DNA of 64,000 bases from Struthio camelus (Eukaryota > Chordata > Aves > Struthioniformes > Struthionidae): the NCBI RefSeq assembly GCF_040807025.1, contig NC_090982.1, positions 79,339,931-79,403,930 on the forward strand, given 5' to 3'. The notes beneath the pieces are model-generated. The model had not been told where the DNA came from. It ran no database searches and saw only the letters and a program-made list of their open reading frames with translations. Positions 38,051-47,698 of the stretch are shown here, one piece after another; position 1 is the first letter of the stretch, and each line of letters starts with the position of its first letter. Position numbers and translations under genes: made by a program.

Positions 38051-41000
38051 TCTGGACGTTTTGTCTTTCTGTGACTGCCATGAACGTGCGGGTGCCTTGC
38101 TGAATTGTGAGGCAAAGCCCTCAGGGCTTCTGTTCAAAGATTCAACATCTGTAAGTATTTTCTTTACCTTTTTTTTTTTTACCTGGATGAAGTGACCCAC
38201 TTTTTGGCCGTTGTGAAGACTGTTTGCCAGCTATGCTTTAATACAATATGGCCATACCTGGGATGGAGAATAAAACATTATGGGAGTGTTTTTTACCCTC
38301 ATTTTATTTAGGTCTTCCCTCTGTACCCAATTGTTTTTGTCTGGGAGTTATGTATGCTTCTATCATGCAGGTATTTAATACTTTACAATCCAAAGCACTT
38401 GGAAGTACTTTAGCAACCAAAGAGAGTAACTGTCCAATCTACATGGAAATGCAGCTTTTTCTGAGGGCCACGAGGAGGATGGGGTGATGGGCTGCTCCTC
38501 CTCCATACCTAGCCCTGCACTGCCCGAGAGCATTTCCGTGGCAGCAGCAGGAGCCTGGAAAGGTCTTGGGGTGGGAAAAGGAGGTGTGGGGGGGAGTGGT
38601 GCAGCTGCAGCAGTGTGGAGGCAGTGCCAGCCGCATGGATGCTGTGCATCGCTGGGGTCCACAGGATGGCCTGACCTGCTTGGCAACCCCATCACTCCTC
38701 TGCCCACTTCCCGGCAAAGCTGCACCCGGTGCCCCGATGCATCCTCGGGTGGAAGCGGTTGGGAGCGAGGGTGGGTGTGTGCATGCACTCACGCACGTTG
38801 GCCCTGGGCTCTGCGGTCCTGGAGTGCGTGTCGCACGTGGCAGCAGTTTGAGCTGCACGCATGTTTCCGTCTCGGGCTCTCACATCCCCATCGGAGCGGC
38901 GGTGGCACAGCCCGTGCGCCGCTCACTGGGCTGGCAGCCAGGCAGCCTCTCCTTCCCCACGGGGGAGACGGTGGCAAGGAGGTTTCTGAGCTGCAGGAGA
39001 AACGCTGCGGTGGGTTGGGGTTTGGCGGCGCTTGGTTTTTTGGAAGCTCCCCTTGAACTGATGTTCTTGGGGAGAGGCAAGGCGGCCGCAGCTGGCAGCT
39101 GGGCTTGGAGCAGCTGCCCTCGCTCCTGGTGCAGCCAGTGCTCTGGGCAACCCTGCGCCTTGCCCATGTCCCCGCCGTCTCCTCTGCTAACTAAACAGGT
39201 TCAAAGGTCCAAGGCTGCCGGTGGGAGGTTGCCAAAGGCTTCGTGCTGGCTGCTTGAGCTGCTGCTGGCCTGGTATCTAGCGCTGTGTTTGCAAAGGGCT
39301 TTGGCAGAGCTGGACCAGGCTCTGGCCTGGGTGTAAACCTGGAGCCACACTTAGATGCACAAGGGCTCCCTCGAGCCCCGTTCATGCCCCAACCCACTCG
39401 GCTTTGCAAGGGGCTGGCAGGAGGGCAGCCCTGGCTTGCTGCCACCTGAGTTTTGTCACGTTTATTTACCCGCCCACTAGTGGCGTGGTGCCACCTTGGC
39501 TGTGGCAGTGAGTAAAGCTGGGCACTTCCCAGCGGAGCGGGAGCAGAGAAATGATTTGCCTCAGCTCTGAGCTGCCCTTGCAGCCCCAGACCTTGCCAGG
39601 AAAGCCCAATGAAGAAGCAGAATTGGGCCCCCTCTCAAAATACTCGGAAACACCATCCACAAATCACTGCCAGGCCTTTCATTTTGCATAGCATAAAAGG
39701 ATGGGGGGAAACAGAGTGGATAATAACAGTCCTCTTTCCCTTCTGCAAATTCCCTTTGCTAGGACCAGAGATCGCTGGCAGCGGTTCAGCACTGCTGCTG
39801 GCCCTCCTTGCACTCCCGGGAGAAAAGCAGGGCATCGCGGTTCTGGTGCTGCGTGAGGGTCTGCTCTGCCAGCATGGATGAACCAAGTGTGAAATGAATG
39901 GCAACAAAAGCAGCGCACTGGGGAGGGGAGGAAATTCAGCTCCAGCCCGTCGGTCCCACCAGCCTGTAAATATGGGGCGTGGGGAAAGTGGTAGGAAACA
40001 AAATGAAACAGCTACATGCAGGAGGGTTGAATTACCCTTGAATTGCAGAAGATGGATCTCAGAAACAAATGCCATTTCCTGGAGGGGTGGGTGAAAGTGG
40101 CTGCAGTGGCTGCAACACCCAGTGACACTTGGATCCTGCAGTGAACTTGGGGCTTGTCTCACCCTTCCATATACCTCCATTTCTCATTTGTCTCTCTTTC
40201 AGAGACATGAAGAGGGACCTGTGTGCACAGAAGCTGCCTCCTCTTCATATAACCAGCCTGACAAAAGCTATGCTCTCTCCTCACAGCCCTCACCAACATC
40301 GGTTCTCTCAGTGATTTGCAAATCTGATGACCCTCAGCACGAAGAGGGAGCCCAGGGCTGCAGGCAGGCTGCAGTGCCACGCTGCAGGAGAGCCATGCCG
40401 TGGGACCGAACCTGCTGCCATCCCTGCTTTCTGGCACGGGGCGGCTTGCAGCCCGTCTGTCCCTGCCGGGGCTCTGCTAGAACCACGGGTGCCTCTGTGT
40501 CCCTCCGGCCCCTGTGCCATGGGCTGCTCATCCTCCCCCAGTTGTGGAGTCCCATGCAACGATTTCCCAGGTGTGTGGAGATCTGCAGGTGGAAAAAACC
40601 AGCAGTGGTGCTGTGCAGCTGAGGGATGCAAGGACAGCAGGGCAGCAGGGTTTGTAGGGGCGGGCAATAGCTTTTACCAGACCAAATGGATTAGGTGATA
40701 AAACAGAAAATTTCCAGGCTCAGACCTTTTGTATCGAGGTGACAGGAGGCAGCAACCCCCAAACTCAGTCCAGGCAAGAGGCACTGCTGGATCCTTCGTT
40801 GTAGCAGATCTCCACAGGTCTCCATCCTCAGCTGTGCCACCGTGGGGGGGCTGGTGCTGTGAGTGGGGTGGTGAGGGGACCCAGAACGGACCAGCCCTGG
40901 TCTCTGCAGCTGTGCTGCCGCCTCTGAGGAGATGGCATGTTGGCAGGGTGACAGGGACAAGCACCCGGGGCTGAGGTCTGGCAAGTTCCTAAAGCCCCTA

Positions 41001-43029
41001 TATAGTGAAACCGTGGCCTTAGGTTAATGTAGATCTGTTAACTGCCTGGCTTGGGGGACGCGGTAATTGGCACCTGAAAAGCAGAGTGCTGTTAGCAGGA
41101 TGCAGCTCAGGCCCTGCAGCACAGAGAGGGGAAAGGGTCTTGAGCACCAGCCGGGAGTGGTCAGAAGGAAGAAAAACAATGGGATGCAAAAGCAATGACC
41201 CCTCTGAGTCCCTGAGTCTTTTGTATCAGACTGAGTTTGAAGTGCAGTTCCCAGGCTTATGTTTTGCAAGTATTTTGTGGGTCTAGAGAATAGGAGTGGG
41301 AAGCCAGGGCTGGAGACATTATTTCATAGAAGATGTTTCTGTTACCAACTGGCTGAGCGGGGCTGTGTGACAGGAGGCTGTGTGCACCTGCGTAGTTTCT
41401 ACGTGAGCACTAGTTGCCTGGAGCAATGGGATCTGGGTCCCGGTGGCTGAGAAGAGGTGTGCGTGGGGGCTGTTGCTGTTGCCCTGGGAAGGATTCTGGG
41501 GTTGGTTGTCTGTGGACACTTGCGTCATGTTCTGGGATTTGGGGTTAATTGTGTAGGACACAGCGTCAGGTGTTTGGGTAGCTTGGCCAAAGATGGGATC
41601 TATGAGACAGCACCCTGGGGACTGTGTATCATGGATTCTTTAGTGTAATTTAAATATTTTCATGGAAGTATTTGTGTGGTTTGGGGGGAATTTTTGTCAT
41701 TTGTAAGATGCGATTGTCGTATATTGACTACAGTGTCTGCATAGCTGATGTTGATGTAGGATTTCCCCAGGGATGGTGTGACGGAGGGGCAGACGGCATG
41801 ACAGCGAGGAGGGATACCAGTTCCCTGTCCGTTGGTGTGTCTCTGTACGGCACAAGCTCAGGGACGTCATGCCAGGTGGTTCAAGAAGATGTTGGCATGC
41901 TGAGTTTGGCGATACTGTGAGGATGAAGTGGATGAGTTTCCTGAGAGATGTAGTCTGGATCCAAGCGTTGGTCCTGTCCAAAGCTTTCGCGTGAAGGACT
42001 GCGTGTGAATGGGATGGTCACACCCGTGGTAGCAAAGAGGAGGCTGATAGGGAAAATGGCTTATCCTGTATAACTTGTGGGGAGGATGTCATGGTTCAGA
42101 CTTACATTTCAAGAGGCAGAGGGACTGGGAATGGTTTCTGTGAGTCTTGATAAGCCTTTACTGAAGGTATTATGGTTGGAGAGGAAGGGTATGTCAGGAT
42201 TTCCCTGCCTGCAGATCCTGAGGAGCATGTAAAAAGCCTCAGGACTGGAGAATCGGGAACAGTAATCACGTTAGGGAAATGAAGTCTCCCTTGGGTGCCT
42301 TGTAAGTCCCTAGAGTGAGGTAGTTGACTGAGAGCACCCGAAGCCATCTGCGCAGCTGAGGATTTTCATCACTTCTCCCCGATTGGTCACTGGTGGCCAG
42401 ACCTTGGACCTGTCTAGCTTTTCTTTCTGTGAGAAAGAAATAGGAGGCTGTGGCAGTTGTGCTTACTGGTTATTGCAGCGTTGACTCTTTCCCTGAGAAG
42501 AGCCCAGATGATCGTCTGCAGTGCGACCACTGGATGTCGTTTGGGGGACGTCGTTTTGTCTGGGAGCTGGTGAGAAACCACCTAGGAATGGCTTTGCCTC
42601 AGCTGTAAAAAACGCATTCTTTGAGGTGGCGTCAGAGACAGGATTCCTCTAATTCCCCGGAGGTTTCTGTGTGGTCGGGCTGCTTCTCCAGGCAGAAGCA
42701 CGAGCCTTGCGGAGGGCAGGTGGCCCAGGCCGGGGATGTTTGGGTGAGGTGTAATAGTGGATAGCCCAGCGCTGTCTTTGGGAGGGCCAAACATGGGGTG
42801 TGGAATAGTATAAACTACTTTTTTATTAGTACTATCCGTCTTTTAAGACAGCATATAATTAATGATTTAGTGGGTGCCAAAACACTTTATTAAATGAGCA
42901 GTTATGGGAAACACATCATTTGCCCTTCCCAGCGCGCGCCTGCTCCCGCCGGGGCTGGCAGCAGCCAGGGCGCGGGGTGGCCCGGGGCAGGCCCTGGGCA
43001 GAGCTGGCATCTGCCCAGCCCGGCTGGGC

Positions 43030-43490
43030 GAGTGCACGCCTGCCCGTAGGGGTGTGTGCATGCGGGTGTGCATGTGTGCATTTGTGAGTACGCCTGTATG
43101 TATGTGTATGTTTGTGCGTGTGCGTGTTCATGGGTGTGTGTATGTATGTGTTCATGTGCATGTATAGGTGTGTGTATGCGCGCGTATAGTTATGTGCACA
43201 TGTGAGTATAGGTATGTATTTGTGTGTGCATATGTGTAGATGTGTGCATGCAGGTATATTTTTGCATGTGTGTGTGGGTATGTGTATATATGCGTGCACA
43301 TGTATGTGGGTGCACGTGCTGATGTATATGTGTGCATTTCCGTGTGTGTGTGTGTGTGTATGGGTAAATGTATACACATGAGTGGGTATATGTATGCATG
43401 TGTGTGTACATGGATGTCCGTGTGTATGCGTGTATGTGCATGCATATGTGTGCAGACGTGCGTGCATGTGCGTATATGTGTGTGCCTGTG
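43030..43490. repeat. Long degenerate (TG)n tract
   Basis: About 460 bases are dominated by TGTG, TGCA, TGTA and CGTG steps on the plus strand, an alternating purine-pyrimidine pattern. A clean TG run lies near 43342-43358. It translates as His/Thr-rich on minus and Cys/Val/Met-rich on plus, which explains long but meaningless open frames. The pattern favours Z-DNA. Confidence 0.9.
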
Positions 43491-44189
43491 CCACCTTATG
43501 GGGGCCGCGCACGCCGCTGGCTGTGCCGTGGGAGCGCCGGGAGCGATGTGCTGCGAGCCAGCGGCGGCGGCCTGGGAGGCCGGCGGGCTCCAGGCGCTGC
43601 CCTTGCTCAGCCCGTGCCGGGCCGGCCCCGAACCCATCCTCCGCCGTGGCCGCGCTGTTCCCATGCTGGGGCCGTTGGGGGAAGCAGGCAAAATGCTGAT
43701 GGGGCCCTCCTAGCCCCAAACTAGTTTTACCGGCCTTTCTAAAAATCCTGAGCAGGGTTGTAATTACACTCGCGCAACTCAGCGGGGAGCCCGGCATTGC
43801 ACATGTGCCTGCACCCCGGAAGCGGGTTTCGGGAGCAGGGACGGGGCGAGATGACCCTGGGGACTGAGGAGAGGAGCTCAGCCGGTGCCTGGGCACGGCC
43901 CGTTCGGGACGCGGGAGGGAAAACTGGCCGGGAGTTAACCGTCTGTGCTAACTGGAAGTCATCTTTTTCAAGTCATCTCGGCATCCGAGGCAGCGCGGGG
44001 AGAAGGTGCTTCCCTTGCAAAGCAGGAGCCGTCCCCTCTGTGGGAGCCCGGTCCTGGCGCCTCCGTGCCTTGCCAACGCGCTGCCCTGAGCAACCGCGCT
44101 GAGTGACGTCCGAGCGCTGAGCCGAGTCCCCAGCGAGGCTTCGCTCCCACTCCTGCTGCCGCAGCACCGCCGGCTCCGCAGGCGGGGAA

Positions 44190-44235
44190 ACTGAGGCACG
44201 GGACACTGCCCACCGTTAGCGATGCTGCAAAGCTG
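44190..44235 (-). repeat. Possible MIR-like remnant (antisense)
   Basis: GGGGAAACTGAGGCACGGGA matches the reverse complement of the MIR segment that reads TGCCTCAGTTTCCCC. Only this short segment is clear. Confidence 0.35.
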
Positions 44236-45509
44236 CCCAAGCAGCCAAAAGCGGCCGGAAGGAGATCTGAAACTCTGGATTTTGTCAGGGAGCGAGTGGT
44301 AGGAAACTCTGCTGGTATTCAGAAAAATTAGCCCTTCAAAATACGTTGAGCCGGAGAGCTGAAATGTCCCATGTCGCCTTTGTGCACAGCTCGGCTGCCC
44401 TGCCGTCCTCAGACTGATCTTTTGCCCTTTCTATTTCTCTTTTTCCCCTCTTAGACCTTATTCTCAATGCAGTTTGGGGATGGGACAGGCGGCAAGGGGC
44501 ATCCAGGGGTAGCCTGCGGACCGAGAGTTAAATTCGGCACCGCGCATTCAACATAAAGGGAAACGCCGCCCATGTCCAAGGGAGGTTTGCACAGCAACAG
44601 AAACAGGGACCGCAGCCTGGGTTTAGCAGTGAGGGCCCGGGTCAACAGATGGCTTCAGCAGCCTAAATGCCACTGAAAATTGGCCGTGAAACCCCAGGCC
44701 CCGGCTGTGCGGTGGGCAGTTAAATGTCCACTCGTGCTTCGCGGCATCAGGGATCTGCGGGAAGTGAGGTACGGCGGCGCTGCGGTGGGTTCGGCTGTGA
44801 GCGCTCCTCCCGTGCACCAGCCGTCGTCGCACTCGGCATCAGGGAGAAAATGTGCTGCGAATCTTCCCGCCTGCGGTCTCTCTTCCTCCCTCCTTCTCTT
44901 TTCTTCCTTTTCATGAGTTTGCCTCTCCTCTCCTTGCTCCGTTTGCTAGAATGAGCTATGTTAAACAGCTGATGTTAACGCTGAGGTCTCTCTAAAGTCA
45001 ACACCATCACCGGATTAAGAGGGGCTGGGAAATTCTCCCATTTCATTTACGGTTTCAGGCTTGTCAGCAGGCTCGAGCAGACATTGTTGTATGAACATAC
45101 ACTCATTCGTATACAGGAATCAGTGCTTATGTGAACTGTATGTAAAAACTGATATTTATTAAGCCGGCCATATGATTATAAACAAGCCGGATTTGGCCAA
45201 GTTGCCCTGTGTTAGACATACAGCTCAGCCCGACTCACTCGCTCTCTGAACTCTTACACTTATTCTTAATACAGCAGCGGTAGATAGTTGGTCTTCCACC
45301 CTCTCTCACGAAACGCCTACACACTTGCTCTGTCAGATATCCTACTTAAAGCATTCTCACAATTCAGGATAAAACCTTAACTGATGGTTGCAGGCGTTCA
45401 GGGAGAAGAATTTGCATCTGATCTGAAGATGATAAACTTCCAAGCTGGGATTGCCACCCCCAGAACAGAGTCGTCCTAACGAGGGATGGTGCCACTGGAG
45501 TTGCAACAT

Positions 45510-45640
45510 CCCTATTTGACAGCGATGCCAGGCAAGGCACAGAGAAATGAATTAAACTGTCTGTGGTTATCCAAACAGTAGCTGAAGAGCTGGAGGCAGA
45601 ACTAAAATGATCTGAGTCCCAAATCTGTGGCCTTTCACTG
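45510..45640 (-). repeat. MIR-like SINE remnant (antisense), best copy
   Basis: On plus, CCTATTTGACAG, then GGCAAGGCACAGAGAAATGA, GTAGCTGAAGAGCTGGAGGC and ACTAAAATGATCTGAGTCCC follow in the right order the reverse complement of MIR (CATTTTACAG, GAGGCACAGAG, GTTAAGTGACTTG, GGCAGAGCCAGGACTAGAAC). This is the most complete of the MIR-like pieces in the window, about 130 bases. Confidence 0.55.
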
Positions 45641-46207
45641 GGGGACACACATAAGACGGGCTTTCGTATACCCCAACAACCCAAATCTAGTTCGATCTGG
45701 GGTTTGGAATTTTTTTCTGTAAAAGCACCATTTTTTAGGGAATATTTCTCCCGCTCCAGTAATCCGCCTGTGCGCTGCAGCCAGGTCAGCCCGGCTCCCG
45801 CTGCCTGTTGCAGCCCCAATGGGAGTTTGCCAGGTCAAGGCAGGCTACTGCAGTTTTTGCCTTGTGCTCTCTGCAGGTTGCGTAGGGGATGTCCGCACCA
45901 ATTAATCACGAAACGCCGGACGCCGGTCCTGCAGAGCGCAGGCAGGTCGTGCTGCCCAGCATCAAACTGGCAGCGCTGCCTACAGCCCGGCTAGTTTGGT
46001 AAATCTATTTTCTAAGCGTGGGAAATAATTCTGTGCCGTCACTGTATTTTAAAATCTTCAGGTGTACTTTGTAGAATAACCCAGGTTGTTCAAAACTCCT
46101 CGCACCGGGAGAGGCGTGCAGCTCCAGCGCTGAAGCGGCTGAGCCCGTGCGGCTGCGAGCGGGCTGGCCGTGCAGCCTCCCCCCGAAGCAGGGCACCGCT
46201 GTCGGCC

Positions 46208-46262
46208 CCACTTCACAGAGGGAGAGGCGAGATGATCTTCCCGCCGTCCGACGTGGCCGAGC
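46208..46262 (-). repeat. Possible MIR-like remnant (antisense)
   Basis: CCCACTTCACAGAGGGAGAG followed by GCGAGATGATCTTCCC resembles the MIR reverse complement CCCATTTTACAGAGGGAGAA...AAGTGACTTGCCC. Weak. Confidence 0.3.
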
Positions 46263-46949
46263 AGCGGAGGAAGGCCGGGCCGCGTGAATCTTGACGTGGT
46301 TTTGAACGGGGGTTGCTCAGGTCAAACTGTTACGGTGGCTTCTGCTCCAGATTACTGGAAAGAGCCAGTTCTCCAGACCCGGTTCAGCTGTTTCCTAGAA
46401 TAATGTGTATTGTGCAAACGGCAGCTCATTTTGCCAGATGTTTATGTACATTTGACAGCTGGTGACTTTGGCACCATCTTCTCCAAGCCCAGCTGACGGC
46501 CTTGTTATCCACCTAACGCCTAGACCCAAATGGCCCCAAATTTTCCCGTTGATCATAGCAAGAAGTCATACTGGATCAAAAATCTGAGTCAGGTATGTTT
46601 ATTACACCCTGATGTTCATTTTCCCCTGAAAATCCGCCTCCCCAGTTATTTTAAGGTCCCTTTTGTTTCTTGTGAACGGGCTGTGAAATATTTTGGGCGG
46701 TTTACGTCAGGGTCTCCCGGAGGAAGCGCAGATGCAGCCAGGACCAGTGGCTCAGACCAGCCCCAGGCGGAGAGGGGCAGGTAGCCTGGGGAAGCCGGTC
46801 CGCGGGGCCAACGCGCGGCCGGGCCCGGAGCGTTAAACCAAACCACGCTGGGCTCCCTCCGGCATGGCGTTTTGGGGGGCGGGAGTGTCGGCTTGTTAAA
46901 TCCAGGAGTGAAAGGTTGCTCATTTGGGCTATTCCCCTTTTACCTCAGC

Positions 46950-47370
46950 ACCGTGGGACTCTGGGTTTGGGGGACACTGGGGCTGTGGGGGATCCTGGGG
47001 CTGGCGGGCACTGGGACTGGGGGGATACTGCGGCTGGAGGACACTGGGACTGGGGGACACTGGGACTGCAGGGCACTGGGGGCTGGGGGCACTGGGGCTG
47101 GGGGGCATTGGGACTAGGGGGACACTGGGGCTGGGGGATACTGGAACCGGGGCCAGTGGGAGTGGGGGGACACTGGGGCTGTGGGTACTGGGACTAGGGA
47201 TGCTGGGATAGTGGGACTGGGGGACACTGGGCCTATGGGTCCTGGGCCTGGGGGGCAGTGGGACTGGAGGACATTGGGGCTGGGAAACACTGGGGCAGTG
47301 GATACTGGGACTGGGGGTACTGGGCTGGTGGACAGTGGGGCTGTGGGCACTGGGACTGGGGGGCAGTGAC
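46950..47370. repeat. G-rich minisatellite, unit about 18-21 bases
   Basis: Around twenty diverged copies of a unit close to GGGGGACACTGGGACTGG lie head to tail on the plus strand, ending about 320 bases before the NOL6 start codon. Runs of GGG or longer in every unit could form G-quadruplexes on this strand. Long open frames across it on both strands (Gly/Leu-rich on plus, Pro/Ser-rich on minus) come from the repeat and are not genes. Confidence 0.9.
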
Positions 47371-47569
47371 ATCCCACCCCGACCCGGGAGTCACCCCACA
47401 GCTTGGGGTGGGGGGGAAGCAGTTGCCGTAAATCAACCGTTGCACCACCGCCCCCCCCACGCTTTCCGGCACTTCGTGCCGCAAAGCAAGGCAGCCAGCC
47501 TCGCTCCTCTCTCAAGCAAGCTTGGCTGGGGTGAGGGCGGGCCGGGGAGGCGGGGCGGAGCCCGCGCGA

Positions 47570-47605
47570 CCAATTGGAGACCGAAAGCTGGCGGGTGCAG
47601 CCAAT
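47570..47605 (+). promoter_or_regulatory. NOL6: Two CCAAT boxes upstream of NOL6
   Basis: CCAAT occurs at 47570-47574 (in ACCAATTGG, so also readable on the other strand) and again at 47601-47605 (GCCAATGG), about 120 and 90 bases before the start codon. The spacing suits NF-Y binding in a TATA-less promoter. No TATA box is visible. Confidence 0.6.
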
Positions 47606-47668
47606 GGAGAGCGGCGCGCCGCTGCCAGCAGGGTTAGCGGCGCCCCACGCGGTGCGGGGTTGGTTACC

Positions 47669-47674
47669 CACGTG
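47669..47674 (+). promoter_or_regulatory. NOL6: Canonical E-box CACGTG in NOL6 promoter/5' UTR
   Basis: A perfect CACGTG lies 19 bases upstream of the NOL6 ATG. MYC/MAX and USF bind this palindrome, and MYC is known to drive many ribosome-biogenesis genes through such sites. Use of this site here is inference. Confidence 0.5.
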
Positions 47675-47692
47675 TGCGCGGCAGCGGCGACC

Positions 47693-47698
47693 ATGGCG
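47693..47698 (+). CDS. NOL6: NOL6 coding exon 1 (Met-Ala only)
   Basis: GCGACCATGG gives a strong Kozak context (A at -3, G at +4). Two codons, ATG GCG, precede a GTGAGG donor. The frame reading on from this ATG does not match the conserved protein, while splicing 47699-47841 (143 bases) joins it in phase 0 to the conserved frame. This is the best start. A start in an unseen upstream exon remains possible. Confidence 0.7.

Larger units (their letters stand above)
36101..42900. other. Intergenic region, middle part: no supported gene
   Basis: GC-rich patches near 36360-36800 and 38480-39350 carry overlapping open frames on both strands, the longest about 256 codons on plus near 38566. None has a recognisable domain, conserved motif or exon structure that I can defend. 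Simultaneous openness in several frames is what high GC content produces. MIR-like remnants are listed separately. I see nothing else here. Confidence 0.5.
43491..46940. other. Intergenic region upstream of NOL6: no supported gene
   Basis: GC-rich at 43500-44200, otherwise mixed. Three MIR-like remnants are noted separately. No exon series or RNA gene is recognisable. Confidence 0.5.

Noticed and set aside
38484..39336. 190- and 256-codon plus-strand frames that might be an intergenic gene
   Set aside because: No recognisable motif or exon pattern, and other frames are open too. GC-rich by-product is the simpler reading.
42916..43896. 326-codon minus-strand frame rich in His and Thr
   Set aside because: It is a translation of the degenerate (TG)n tract plus GC-rich flanks. 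The frame is open because the repeat lacks stops.
46929..47372. Pro/Ser-rich minus frame and Gly/Leu-rich plus frames near NOL6
   Set aside because: Products of the minisatellite unit. Neither has non-repeat sequence with family similarity.
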